Shown here: one piece after another, positions 50,535 to 62,339 of the stretch
Layout: every line of letters starts with the position of its first letter
Numbering within the stretch: position 1 is the first letter of the stretch
Source: Polia nebulosa
Taxonomy: Eukaryota; Arthropoda; Insecta; Lepidoptera; Noctuidae
NCBI GenBank assembly: GCA_951329385.1
Contig: OX589614.1
Span: 7,243,067 to 7,307,066, forward strand
Direction of reading: 5' to 3'
Length of the DNA stretch: 64,000 nucleotides
The notes under the pieces: model-generated
Told to the model about the DNA's origin: nothing
Databases searched by the model: none
What the model saw: the letters and a program-made list of their open reading frames with translations, nothing else
Program-made: the position numbers and the translations under genes

Positions 50535-51072
50535 TAGCATACAGGTGAGAAATGTATTATTTGTTCCGGAATTAACAACAAACTTACTTTCTGTCAGTAA
50601 AATAGTAAAAAGTGGATGTAAAATAGAATTCAGTAAAAATGGATGTGAAATCAAAAACAAAAATGGACAGAAGGTGGCTGAAGCAAAATTAATAAATGAC
50701 ACTTATAAGTTGGATACTTACCGAAGTGGTCGTGCAATGGCAGCTGCAACTGAAGACACCTATCTATGGCATCAGAGGATGGGTCACCTAAACTTTAATG
50801 ATTTATGTAAGCTTTCAGATCAAGCTACTGGTATTAAGTTGTCATCAGAGAAGGAAGAAAGTATTTGCACTTCTTGTCTTGAAGCAAAACAAACAAGGCA
50901 ACCGTTGAACCACGAAGGCTCACGGGCAGCAGGACTGCTAGAGCTAATACACTCGGATGTGTGTGGTCCGATAGAGACACTACGAGTATCTCTTGGAGGA
51001 GCAAGGTACTTTTTAACATTTATAGACGACTTCTCTAGAAAAGTAATTGTGTACTTTCTGAAAAATAAATGA
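50515..51072 (+). pseudogene. pol: Copia pol: GAG-pre-integrase and integrase N-terminal half
   Basis: After the frameshift the polyprotein continues with NVLFVPELTTNLLSVSK, a GAG-pre-integrase segment with LWHQRMGHL, and the zinc-binding HHCC domain (CTSCLEAKQTRQP). The integrase core begins with HSDVCGPI, carrying the first catalytic Asp, and FIDDFSR. A TGA at 51070-51072 interrupts the core. In an active element integrase inserts the cDNA into the genome. Two separate lesions (frameshift and nonsense) show this copy is inactive. Confidence 0.9.
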
Positions 51073-51305
51073 GAGGTTTTAGAAAAGTTCATAGATTATA
51101 AAAAGCAAGTAGAAAATGAACTAAACAGAAAAATAAAAATCTTGCGAAGTGATAATGGCAAAGAATACAAAAATAATAATTTTGATAAGTTTTTGAGACA
51201 CTCAGGTATAAAACATCAAACCAGCAATCCATACACTCCCGAACAGAATGGTCTTAGCGAGAGAATGAACCGGACTCTTGTAGAGCGCGCTAAATGTATG
51301 TTACT
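51073..51305 (+). pseudogene. Copia integrase core remainder, truncated by the array
   Basis: After the stop the same frame stays open to about 51,305, including the second catalytic Asp (LRSDNGKEY) and the Glu region (PEQNGLSERMNRT). It then breaks off at 'aaatgtatgttactt' and passes into array sequence 'accacgctatactagcgc'. Reverse transcriptase, most of RNase H and a right LTR are missing. The array flanks of the copia insertion do not match each other, so the right side was lost by deletion or recombination. Confidence 0.88.
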
Positions 51306-51514
51306 TACCACGCTATACTAGCGCAAAAAGTAGTCAACGTTTCAGAAATTAAACCTCTTCTAAATATTCCGCTACGAGTTATGTATAGCGATAGACAAGC
51401 TATTATACTGCTCAGTCATGCTAAGACACCGCACTAACACTATTTATTGACAGCGATAGCTGGACTACCTAGCAGTATGGTGAAGTTGTAAGGTTGGTTT
51501 CCCTTTAAGGGGAA

Positions 51515-53820
51515 AAGGTCACGCCCCGCCCCGCGCGGCCTCACAGCATCCGACACCAGACGGACGTGCTTCTGCCGACTATGAAGTGAATTCCATGAGT
51601 ATAAAGAAGTCCAAAACTTTGTTGTTGTTGGACCAAGGTTATTCTTAGGTTTATAGTTCAACATAATCATACATATCAAATGTTACAACTTTCTGATTTT
51701 ATAATTCAATAATTGTCTTGATTCAAAAAAACTTTATCACACTGTTTACAATTGCACAGATCACATCCACATCTTGTCAAAGTAACAAACAACCGGCTTC
51801 GTAGCCGTTCAATAGAAAGTGAGCCTGTAAGGCATCAAACAAATTTCATTAATACAAAAAGATTGTCACGAGAACACTATTAAATAATGTTGAGATAACA
51901 ATTAGGTTCTCATTTATTCGGAATCGAACTGAAAATATAAACCCGAATCAAGTTAATAAGGTCTGTGTAAAGTGGACACAAACCGGTCAATTTTATTGGC
52001 CCGAAACTTGAACATGGACATACAGAAAATGGTTAAGTGTATATAAAACATTATATTACTTGGAATCGAATTGAAGGTATTTGGCCGAACCAAATCTGTC
52101 AACCCCAACACCGGTTGGAATACGAACCCACCCCCAATCCAACTTTAAACATTGATAAAATTAGACGGTCTTTGCTCCCACGAAATGTTATAATTTTCTT
52201 TGAAATCGAAATATCTACCCGAATCAAATTGATGCGGTTAGAGTTAAGGAAAACAAGTACTAAGTATAGATAAAGAAAAGCTAACATGAGGTTTAGTCAT
52301 GGAGGTTGAGTAAAAATCTGTAAAACGAAGACTGTGTAGTACAAACCCACAATTCAACTTTAAGCATTGATAAAATAAGACAGTTTTTGCTCCCACTAAA
52401 TGTAAGAGTGACCAGTGGTGGCACAGTGTTAACAACCGCGACTTATAAGTAGTAAATCGTTAGTTCAAATCCAGGCAGGCGCTTTACTTTATGTTATTTA
52501 ATCAACACTGCTCTCAAAACGGTGAAGGAAAACATCGTGTTTTCTTTCTTTTCTTTCAAACTAGCACACTTCCGGACCACAAATTGAGCATGGAAATATT
52601 AAAACGTTGTATTCATCGTAAAACAAACGCTAGGAATTAAGTATAGAAATAGACAAGATATCATGAGGTTCAGTTCTGGGAGTGGCAAGACGAAAAAATT
52701 AAAATATGTTATTGAGAACGATCAAACTGATCAAGTTAAGCGGTATTTGCTGTCATTAATACTGGAATAATGTAATTTCCTTTGAAATCGAAATAGAAAT
52801 ATCTGTCAAGATCAAGTTTAAGCGGTCAGTGCAAAGTGGACACAAAAAAGTCACCTGCCAACCCTATCAAAATATCAAAATATTCGACGACGTAGAATTA
52901 ATATACAAATTCGCTAAATTCTCGAAGTCCGTACAAAATATTGACAAAGTTAGACGGCTCCTGCAGTCAAGGTTACACAACAAAAGAAAGAATTACTTTC
53001 TTGGAATCGAAATGGCAATATCTTGCCGAATCAAGTTAATGCGGTAAGTAGAAAAATTACACGAAAAAGTCCTCTGCTGGACCGAAACTGGTACGAGAAA
53101 ATATTCAAAACGGTTGTTTTCATCGTAGAACAAGCCGGTAGGCATGAAGTATAGAAATAGACAAGTTACGACGAAGGTCAAGGATGAAATAAAAATATGA
53201 AATGAAATCAAGTTAAGCAAGATAAAGCGGTCTTTGCTGTCATTAATACTGGAATATTGGTAAGAATTTTCTTTGGAATCTGAACAGCAAACTTTTTTGT
53301 AGAGCTGTTGCTCAAACTCTAAACATTGATACAGTTAGACGGTCTTTGCTGTCACGATTTCTATAAAAAATGTAAGAATTACTTTCAATAACATTGAAAT
53401 CGAAATATCTAACCAAATCAAATTGACGCGGTTAGTGTCAAGTGGTTGCAAACAGGACCGAAACTTGGACCTGGAAATATAAAAAGGTGGAATTGGTCAC
53501 TATGGAACAAGCTGCTTTGATTTAATATCATGATTCTCAGTCATACTGATTAACGAGCTCGTGTTACGGTATCAATTTATTCTGTCAGAAAAAGTTCTAG
53601 ACATTTTAGAAGTTAAACCTCAACTGGGTAGTAATTCCGCTAACGGAGTATTACAATATCAACTGTGGTGCACCGCACTAACACTATTTGTAGACACCGA
53701 TAACTGGACGAAGAAGTAGTATGACCAGATCGATGAGAATTATCTTTTGATAGAAAATTAAATACTTATTGACTGGGAATGTTTAATCGTAGTATAGGGT
53801 AAAATATCCACAATCCAACT
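51515..53820 (+). repeat. Duplicated array block, third type, copy 2
   Basis: Near-identical to 24,430-26,740. Confidence 0.8.
52408..52557 (+). mobile_element. tRNA-derived SINE, copy 6
   Basis: Same boxes, tail and junctions as at 12,400. Confidence 0.75.
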
Positions 53821-54360
53821 TTAAGCATTGATACAATTACACGGTCTCTGCCACCACGAAATGTTGAAATTTTCTTTTAAATCGATATTATAAATATCAA
53901 CCCGAAACAAATTGATGCAGTGAGTGGAAAATTGACATGAAAAAGTCCTCTGTTGGATCGAAACTGGAACGTGGAAATATTCAGAACGGTTGTGTTCATC
54001 GTAGAACCAGCCGCTGTGGATTAAGTATAGAGATCGACAAGCTATCATGATGCTCAGTATTGCTGTCTGATGAGCTCGTGTTACGCTATGATGAGAAAAT
54101 GTTGTATTAGACCGAGAATACATTTTAAACCTTCCATTTCTTTCTGTGCATTAATTAGAGCGATACATTAGCTATCTTGATGCTCAGTCGTGAACCAGCG
54201 CATTAATCTTATGCAAACAGTTAAGTTTAACACTTTCTGTTTCTTGAAATAGAATTGAAAGTATTTTCCCTAATCGAATCAATAAGTTTAAGAGCAACAC
54301 GCGTGGAGTATAGAATATAAAGCCACAATCTAACTTTAAGCATTGATAAAATTAAACGGT

Positions 54361-56994
54361 CTCTGCCTCCACGAAATGTTAGAATTTTCTTTGAAATCGA
54401 CAATTTCTATGACGATTTCAAAGAAGAAAGAACCCGTATCAAGTTGATGCGGTAAGTAAAAATTTGACTTCAAAAAAACCTCTGCTGGAACGAAACTGGA
54501 ACGTGGAAATATTCAAAACGGTAGTGTTCATCGTAGAACCAGTCGCTGTGAATTAATTGTGGACAAAGAAATGCTCATGCTAGCTTCGGTCTAGTCATGA
54601 AGCTGATTAATTCATGCTTTTATACTGGTTTAGAACTATCTGAAACAGAGTACTAGAAAAATACATCGTAGAAATACACACTAGGTTCTAAAAATTGACA
54701 AATTTAGACAGTCTTTACTGTCACGAGTATACTGGGACAAATGTACCTAATAATTTTAGTGGTTGTGTTCATTATACCGCTGTGCATTAAGTTAAGAGAT
54801 AGAAAAGTATCATATTTCTCAGTCATGCATGATGACTGGTGAGTTCGTGGTATGCTATCATGCAACTTTGGTACAAAAATTATTTATTATGTAGTATTTT
54901 CACACCACAGTACTTAACGCTGTTGAAGTCAGACGGTCTTTGCTGACACAAATTCTCGACTACGTGCAAGAATAACTATTAAAAGTAAAAAGTTCAAACA
55001 TTAAGATCATTCGTAAATTAATAATCGAGAATAATTCTAACACTAAGAAGTACTTTCGATAACTTTGAAATGGAAATATCAACCCGAATCAAATTGATAC
55101 GATCAGCCTAAAGTGAACACATTAATTCCACTGGTGAACCGAAACGAAAGCATAAAAAATATTCAACTAGTATCGCTTGCACTTGCGTAAAATACGCAGA
55201 CACAGCGAGGATAGATGCCAGCCCCATTACAGAAGAGGCTGGCACACTTGGGGAACAAGCTAGTTGAAGAAAACGGCACACATTAATCCTCTTATTCTTA
55301 GCGTGTTGATGGCAAATTTAATTAAATATTATGCTTGGCCCAGTATTCAGCGACGTCAATTGCAGTCGCTGAGGCAGCTATAAAGTTAGACGATCTTCGT
55401 TGTCACGATTTCTTTATGTAATGTAAGAAATTACTTTCATTGACATTAAAATCGAAAACTCTACCCGAACCATATTGAGGCGGTTAGTGTAAAGTGGTCA
55501 CAAACAGTACCGAAACTTGGACATGGAAATATAGAAAAGTGGAATTGGTCATGATGGAACAAGCTGCTCGGATTTTATAAGCGGATTAAACAAATGATCA
55601 TGATGATGACAATGATGATTATGATTCTCAGTCATAATGACTCACGAGAACTTTAAGCATTGATAAAATTAAACGGTCTCTGCCTCCACGAAATTTTAGA
55701 ATTTTCTTTGAAATCGACTATTTCTATGGCGATTTCAAAGAAGAAAGAACCCGTATCAAGTTGATGCGGTAAGTAAAAATTTGACTTCAAAAAAACCTCT
55801 GCTGGAACGAAACTGGAACGTGGAAATATTCAAAACGGTAGTGTTCATCGTAGTACCAGTCGCTGTGAATTAATTGTGGACAAAGAAATGCTCATGCTAG
55901 CTTCGGTCTAGTCATGAAGCTGATTAATTCATGCTTTTATACTGGTTTAGAACTATCTGAAACAGAGTACTAGAAAAATACATCGTTGAAATACACACTA
56001 GGTTCTAAAAATTGACAAATTTAGACAGTCTTTACTGTCACGAGTATACTGGGACAAATGTACCTAATAATTTTAGTGGTTGTGTTCATTATACCGCTGT
56101 GCATTAAGTTAAGAGATAGAAAAGTATCATATTTCTCAGTCATGCATGATGACTGGTGAGTTCGTGGTATGCTATCATGCAACTTTGGTACAAAAATTAT
56201 TTATTATGTAGTATTTTCACACCACAGTACTTAACGCTGTTGAAGTCAGACGGTCTTTGCTGACACAAATTCTCGACTACGTGCAAGAATAACTATTAAA
56301 AGTAAAAAGTTCAAACATTAAGATCATTCGTAAATTAATAATCGAGAATAATTCTAACACTAAGAAGTACTTTCGATAACTTTGAAATGGAAATATCAAC
56401 CCGAATCAAATTGATACGATCAGCCTAAAGTGAACACATTAATTCCACTGGTGAACCGAAACGAAAGCATAAAAAATATTCAACTAGTATCGCTTGCACT
56501 TGCGTAAAATACGCAGACACAGCGAGGATAGATGCCAGCCCCATTACAGAAGAGGCTGGCACACTTGGGGAACAAGCTAGTTGAAGAAAACGGCACACAT
56601 TAATCCTCTTATTCTTAGCGTGTTGATGGCAAATTTAATTAAATATTATGCTTGGCCCAGTATTCAGCGACGTCAATTGCAGTCGCTGAGGCAGCTATAA
56701 AGTTAGACGATCTTCGTTGTCACGATTTCTTTATGTAATGTAAGAAATTACTTTCATTGACATTAAAATCGAAAACTCTACCCGAACCATATTGAGGCGG
56801 TTAGTGTAAAGTGGTCACAAACAGTACCGAAACTTGGACATGGAAATATAGAAAAGTGGAATTGGTCATGATGGAACAAGCTGCTCGGATTTTATAAGCG
56901 GATTAAACAAATGATCATGATGATGACAATGATGATTATGATTCTCAGTCATAATGACTCACGAGAACTTTAAGCATTGATAAAATTAAACGGT
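54361..56994 (+). repeat. Two tandem copies of a 1,317-bp unit plus a short third start
   Basis: 'ctctgcctccacgaaat' occurs at 54361, 55678 and 56995, exactly 1,317 bp apart each time. The two copies share private changes (for example 'ctactagaaaaatac', 'cgcagacacagcgagg' and a 5-bp deletion in 'caagctagttgaag'), so the duplication is recent. The third start runs only about 20 bases before joining another subunit at about 57,016. Confidence 0.92.
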
Positions 56995-58214
56995 CTCTGC
57001 CTCCACGAAATTTTAGAAAGAACCCGAATCAAGTTGATGCGGTGAGTGGAAATTGGACTTCAAAAAAACCTCTGCTGGAACGAAACTGGAACGTGGAAAT
57101 ATTCAAAACGGTAGTGTTTATCGTAGAACCAGTCACTGTGAATTAATTGTGGACAAAGAAAAGCTCATGCTAGCTTCGGTCTAGTCATGAAGCTGATTAA
57201 TTCATACTTTTATACCGGCTTAGAACGATCAAAAACAAAGTTTTAGAAAAGTACGTCGTACTGGAACAAATGTACCTAACAATTTTAGTGGTTGTGTGCA
57301 TTACACCAACTGTGAGTGGATAAAGAAGTCCAAAACTTTGTTGTTGTTGGACCAAGGATATTCTTAGGTTTATAGTTCAACATAATCATACATATCAAAT
57401 GTTACAACTTTCTGATTTTAAATATCAATAATTGTCTTGATTCAAAATAACTTTATCACACTGTTCACAATTGCACAGATCACATCCACATCTTGTCAAA
57501 GTAACAAACAACCGGCTTCGTAGCCGTTCAATAGACAGTGAGCTTGTAAGGCATCAAACAATTCTAAATTTCTTTGAAATTGATTTGGTTATGCTTACGC
57601 TATCATGTCATTCTGGCACAAAAAGCTGTCGACGTTTCAGAACTTTGCTTTCACTGGGTAAGGATGAATTAAAAGCACCGAGTCGGTTCCTTCCTTCCTT
57701 CCGACAAAAATGCCCAATTCCATTTGAAGAACCTCTTTTCAAAGCGAAGACCAGCGGCCAGTTAAGATGTAAAGATTTATAAAGTTATTTACAGCAACCG
57801 CCGCGATGATAACGCCTTAACCGAAAATGCGGCAATGTATTTATCTAGCACACGCTGCTAATAGATAATCAGCAGGCAAGCCTAAACAACAATATGTATA
57901 ATATTTATTAAAATCAGACAAATTTCATCAATACAAAAAGATTGTCACGAGAACACATGGACATACAGAAAATGGTAAAGTGTATATAAAACATTATATT
58001 ACTTGGAATGGAATTGAAGGTATTTGGCCGAACCAAATCTGTCAGCCCCAACACCGGCTGGAATACGAACCCACCCCTAATCCAATTTTAAACATTGATA
58101 AAATTAGACGGTCTTTGCTCCCACGAAATGTTATAATTTTCTTTGAAATCGAAATATCTACCCGAATCAAATTGATGCGGTTATAGTTAAGGAAAACAAG
58201 TACTAAGTATAGAT

Positions 58215-58883
58215 AAAAAATCCTCTAATAGCCTGCTGAGTCCTTACCAATCTGGTTTTAGACCTGGCCATAGCACTGTGACAACTTTAGTCAAAATTTC
58301 TGACGACATAAGACTGGCTATGGAAAATAAATGTCTCACTATATTGGTTTTACTGGACTTCAGCAGCGCTTTTAACTCGGTTGACTTTGACATTCTTTTG
58401 GGAATCCTTTCCTCACTTAATATCTCTGCACCAGTAATTGAGTGGTTTAATTCATATCTTCGGGGCCGCTCGCAGTCTGTTCGATCCGATGAAGATTCCT
58501 CTGATTGGTGTGATCTAGCTGCGGGTGTTCCTCAGGGTGGCGTCCTCTCTCCTCTTCTCTTCTCAGTTTTTATAAACGCTATTACTAAGGTCCTATTTTC
58601 TAACTATCATCTCTATGCAGACAACTTGCAGTTATATCATTTTAAAATAGATGAATTTGGTGGGGCTGTGGCTGCCATCAATGATGACCTTGAAAATATC
58701 AACAAGTGGGCAAAATCCTTTGGACTCTTACTAAACCCAACTAAATCTCAAGCGCTCATTATTGGTGGCAAATACATGCTCAACCTATTAGATCACCGGT
58801 CGCTCCCACCAGTAGTGTACGATTCAGTGCCCATATTATACTCCAAAAGCGCTAAAAACCTGGGCGTCCACATGGACTCTTAA
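58215..58883 (+). pseudogene. LINE reverse transcriptase, 5'-truncated, mutated YADD box
   Basis: Non-LTR retrotransposon reverse transcriptase copies its RNA into DNA at the target site. The frame is open from the insertion junction at 58215 and begins inside the RT domain (PYQSGFRPGHSTVTTL). It includes the first catalytic Asp region (LLDFSSAFNSVDFDIL), the GVPQGGVLSPLLF motif and the active-site box, which reads YADN where YADD is expected (about 58,613). It ends in a TAA at 58881-58883 caused by an indel, after which the protein continues in another frame. The motif set fits the CR1/Jockey group. The copy is dead by truncation, active-site change and frameshift. Confidence 0.92.
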
Positions 58884-59420
58884 ACTCTCTTGGGAGGTAC
58901 ATATTGCTGATGTGAGTAGGAGGGTCTTCTACTCCTTTCAGTCTCTTAAACGTCTCCAAAAATTCTTACCATTTCGCACTAAGGTTTCTCTTGCTCAATC
59001 TCTCCTACTACCGCTCATAGACTATGCGGATGTCTGTTTCCTAGATGCTACGGAGGTACTTTTAAACAAACTTAAACGACTGCAAAATTTGTGCAACCGC
59101 TTTATTTTTGGCCTCCGCAAATACGACCATGTGTCGGAGTTTCGGACCAGATTAGGGTGGCTGCCAATTCGGCGTCGGCGAGACACCCACATCCTATCCC
59201 TTCTTTATACTATTCTGCACAATCCTATTTCTCCTCAATACCTTCGTGAACGCTTTGAGTACCTCGTTCCGAGAGGTAAACTCTGTCGCACCACCTCCTC
59301 TCTTCTCCTTCGTACTCCGCGTCACACTTCCAGCCGCTATAATGGCTCCTTTTCAGTGACTGCAGTGCGTCTCTGGAACTCTCTTCCACACTCTCTACGC
59401 GACTCTGAATGTATTTAAGA
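58884..59420 (+). pseudogene. LINE ORF2 C-terminal part
   Basis: Continues the same protein in a shifted frame, with WEVHIADVSRRVFYSFQSL, LPLIDYADVCF, LGWLPIRRRRDTHILSLLY and LWNSLPHSLRDSE, the usual thumb and C-terminal region of this LINE group. A second frameshift near 59,412 makes a stop shortly before the expected end at 'cacttccttactcaatga' (about 59,450). Confidence 0.9.
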
Positions 59421-59695
59421 GGAAAATAAAAGAGCACTTCCTTACTCAATGACATATTATTAGGGTATATATTGGTGTATATTTGTATATAGTATTTTGT
59501 ATGTATTTTATATATAGGACCTATTTATATAAGTTTATATTGTACACAATCTTACCCTCGAATGTGACCTCACTCTATCACTCAAAGGTTTGCTGGGAGA
59601 AAACTCAACTTTGAGTTAAGCTCGCCTTTGTACATGAACTGTGTAATAACTTTATTTTATGTTAAGATTTGGGTACAATAAAGAATTAAGAAAGA
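59421..59695 (+). mobile_element. LINE 3' UTR and tail
   Basis: AT-rich UTR ending 'gggtacaataaagaattaag' with an AATAAA signal, followed at once by array sequence 'aaagctaacatgagg'. The uninterrupted target reads 'agtatagataaagaaaagct' (25,185), so the LINE went in cleanly between 'gataaa' and 'gaaaagct'. Confidence 0.85.
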
Positions 59696-59826
59696 AAAGC
59701 TAACATGAGGTTTAGTCATGGAGTTTGAGTAAAAATCTGTAAAAGGAAGACTGTGAAGTACGAACCCACAATTCAACTTTAAGCATTGATAAAATAAGAC
59801 AGTTTTTGCTCCCACTAAATGTAAGA

Positions 59827-59968
59827 GTGACCAGTGGTGGCACAGTGTTGAAAACCGCGACTTATAAGTAGTAAATCGTTTGTTCAAACCCAGGCAGGCG
59901 CTTTACTTTATGTTATTTAATCAACACTGCTCTCAAAACGGTGAAGGAAAACATCGTGTTTTCTTTTA
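59827..59968 (+). mobile_element. tRNA-derived SINE, copy 7 (3' end cut)
   Basis: Same boxes as at 12,400; the tail breaks off at 'gtgttttcttttaagttaag', where about 0.2 kb present in the other copies is deleted. Confidence 0.7.
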
Positions 59969-61321
59969 AGTTAAGCGGTATTTGCTGTCATTAATACTGG
60001 AATAATGGTAAAATTTCCTTTGAAATCGAAATAGAAATATCTGTCAAGATCAGGTTTAAGCGGTCAGTGCAAAGTGGATACAAAAAGTCACCTGCCAACC
60101 CTATCAAAATATTCGACGACGTAGAATTAATATACAAATTCGCTAAATTCTCGAAGTCCGTACAAAATATTGACAAAGTTAGACGGCTCCTTCAGTCAAG
60201 GTTACACAACAAAAGAAAGAATTACTTTCTTGGAGTCGAAATGACAATATTTTGCCGAATCAAGTTAATGCGGTAAGTAGATAAATTACATGACAAAGTC
60301 CTCTACTGAACCGAAACTGGTACTAGAAAATATTCAAAACGGTTGTTTTTATCGTAAAACAAGCCGGTAGGCATAAAGTATAGAAATAGACAAGTTACGA
60401 CGAAGGTCAAGGATGAAATAAAACTATGAAATTAAATCAAGTTAAGCAAGTTAAGCGGTCTTTTCTGTCATTAATACTGGAATATTGGTAAGAATTTTCT
60501 TTGGCATCTGAACAGCAAACTTTTTTGTAGAGCTGTTGCTCAAACTCTAAACATTGATAAAGTTAGACGGTCTTTGCTGTCACGATTTCTATAAAAAATG
60601 TAAGAATTACTTTCAATAACATTGAAATCGAAATATCTAACCAAATCAAATTGACGCGGTTAGTGTCAAGTGGTTGCAAACAGGACCGAAACTTGGACCT
60701 GGAAATATAAAAAAGTGGAATTGGTCACTATGGAACAAGCTGCTTTGATTTAATATCATGATTCTCAGTCATACTGATTAACGAGCTCGTGTTACGGTAT
60801 CAATTTATTCTGTCAGAAAAAGTTCTAGACATTTTAGAAGTTAAACCTCAACTGGGTAGTAATTCCGCTAACGGAGTATTACAATATCAACTGTGGTGCA
60901 CCGCACTAACACTATTTGTAGACACCGATAACTGGACGAACAAGTAGTATGACCAGATCGATGAGAATTATCTTTTGATAGAAAATTAAATACTTATTGA
61001 CTGGGAATGTTAAATCGTAGTATAGGGTAAAATATCCACAATACAACTTAGCATTAATAAAATTAGACGGTCTCTGCCCCCACGAAATGTGAAATTTTCT
61101 TTTAAATCGATAATATAAATATCAATCCGAATCAAGTTGATGCGGTGAGTGGGAAATAGACATGAAAAAGCGTGTGTGAATTAATTGTGGACAAAGAAAA
61201 GCTCATGCTAGCTTCGGTCTAGTCATGAAGCTGATTAATTCATGCCTTTATACAGGTTTAGAACGATAAGAAACAGATTACTAGAAAAATACATCGCAGA
61301 AATACACACTAGGTTCTAAAC

Positions 61322-61402
61322 TTTTTTTTTTTTAATTGTTGATAGGCACGCGTTTGAGCACTATCTCACCTGATGGTAAGCGATGATGTGGTCAAGATGA
61401 AG
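61322..61402 (-). mobile_element. LINE 3'-tail insertion in array subunit (copy 4)
   Basis: Same insertion as at 9,332. Confidence 0.75.
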
Positions 61403-62339
61403 CATTGACATTGACAAAGTTAGGCGGTCGTTACAGTCGCGAGTAAACTGGAACAAATGTACCTAATAATTTTATTGGTTGTGTTCATTATACCGCTGTG
61501 CATTAAGTTAAGAGATAGAAAAGTATCATATTTTTCAGTCATGCATGATGACTGGTGAGTTCGTGGTATGCTATCACGTAATTTTGGTACAAAAATTTTT
61601 CGACATTTCAGAAATGTGACCTAATATCTTATACCAAAGAATAACAACGGTGGAAAATCATATTTGGAAGCAAAACATAACATCCAGTGTGTAGTATTTT
61701 TACACCACAGTACTTAACACTGTTGAAGTCAGACGGTCGTTGCTGACACGACTTCTCGACTACATATAAGAATTACTATTAAAAGTAGTTCTTACATTAA
61801 GAACATTCGTTAATAAATAATCGAGAATAATTCTTACAATAAGAAGTACTTTCGATAACTTTGAAATGGAAATATCAACCCGAATCAAATTTATACGATC
61901 AGCCTAAACCTAAACCTGAACCGAATCGAAAGCATAAAAAATATTCAACTTGTATCGCTTGCACTTGCGTAAAATACGCTGACACAGCGAGGATAGATGC
62001 CAGCCCCATTACAGAAGAGGCTGGCACATTGGGGGAATAAGCTAGTACAGTTGAAGAAAACGGCACACATTGATAAAGTTAGACGATCTTCGTTGTCACG
62101 ATTTCTTCATGAAAATTAAGAAATTACTTTCAATGACATTAAAATCGAAAAATCTACCCGAATCAAATTGATGCGATTAGTGTAAAGTGGTCACAAACAG
62201 TACCGAAACTTGGACATGGAAATATAAAAAAGTGGTATTGGTCATTATGATTTTATAAAAGAGATAGTTCTCGGTCATACTGACTCACGAGCTCGTGTTA
62301 CGGTATCAATTTATTCTGTCAGAAAAATTTCTAGACATT

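Noticed and set aside
50162..51092. Long minus-strand frames opposite copia gag and integrase
   Set aside because: They are shadows of the conserved + strand polyprotein and have no motifs.
53940..54110. Hammerhead-ribozyme-like pieces: CTGATGAG beside a hairpin, and a 'gtcc...ggac' stem before CGAAAC in many subunits
   Set aside because: In a hammerhead, CUGANGA and GAAA must flank the same helix. Here CTGATGAG comes well after the CGAAAC box and is followed by 'gctatgatgag', not by a stem closed with GAAA. No consistent cleavage triplet and enclosing helices could be drawn.
57471..57782. 103-codon frame that looks protein-like
   Set aside because: It is an ordinary array subunit; the same region at 27,789 stops earlier after a single-base difference, and 11,740-12,050 has further disruptions.
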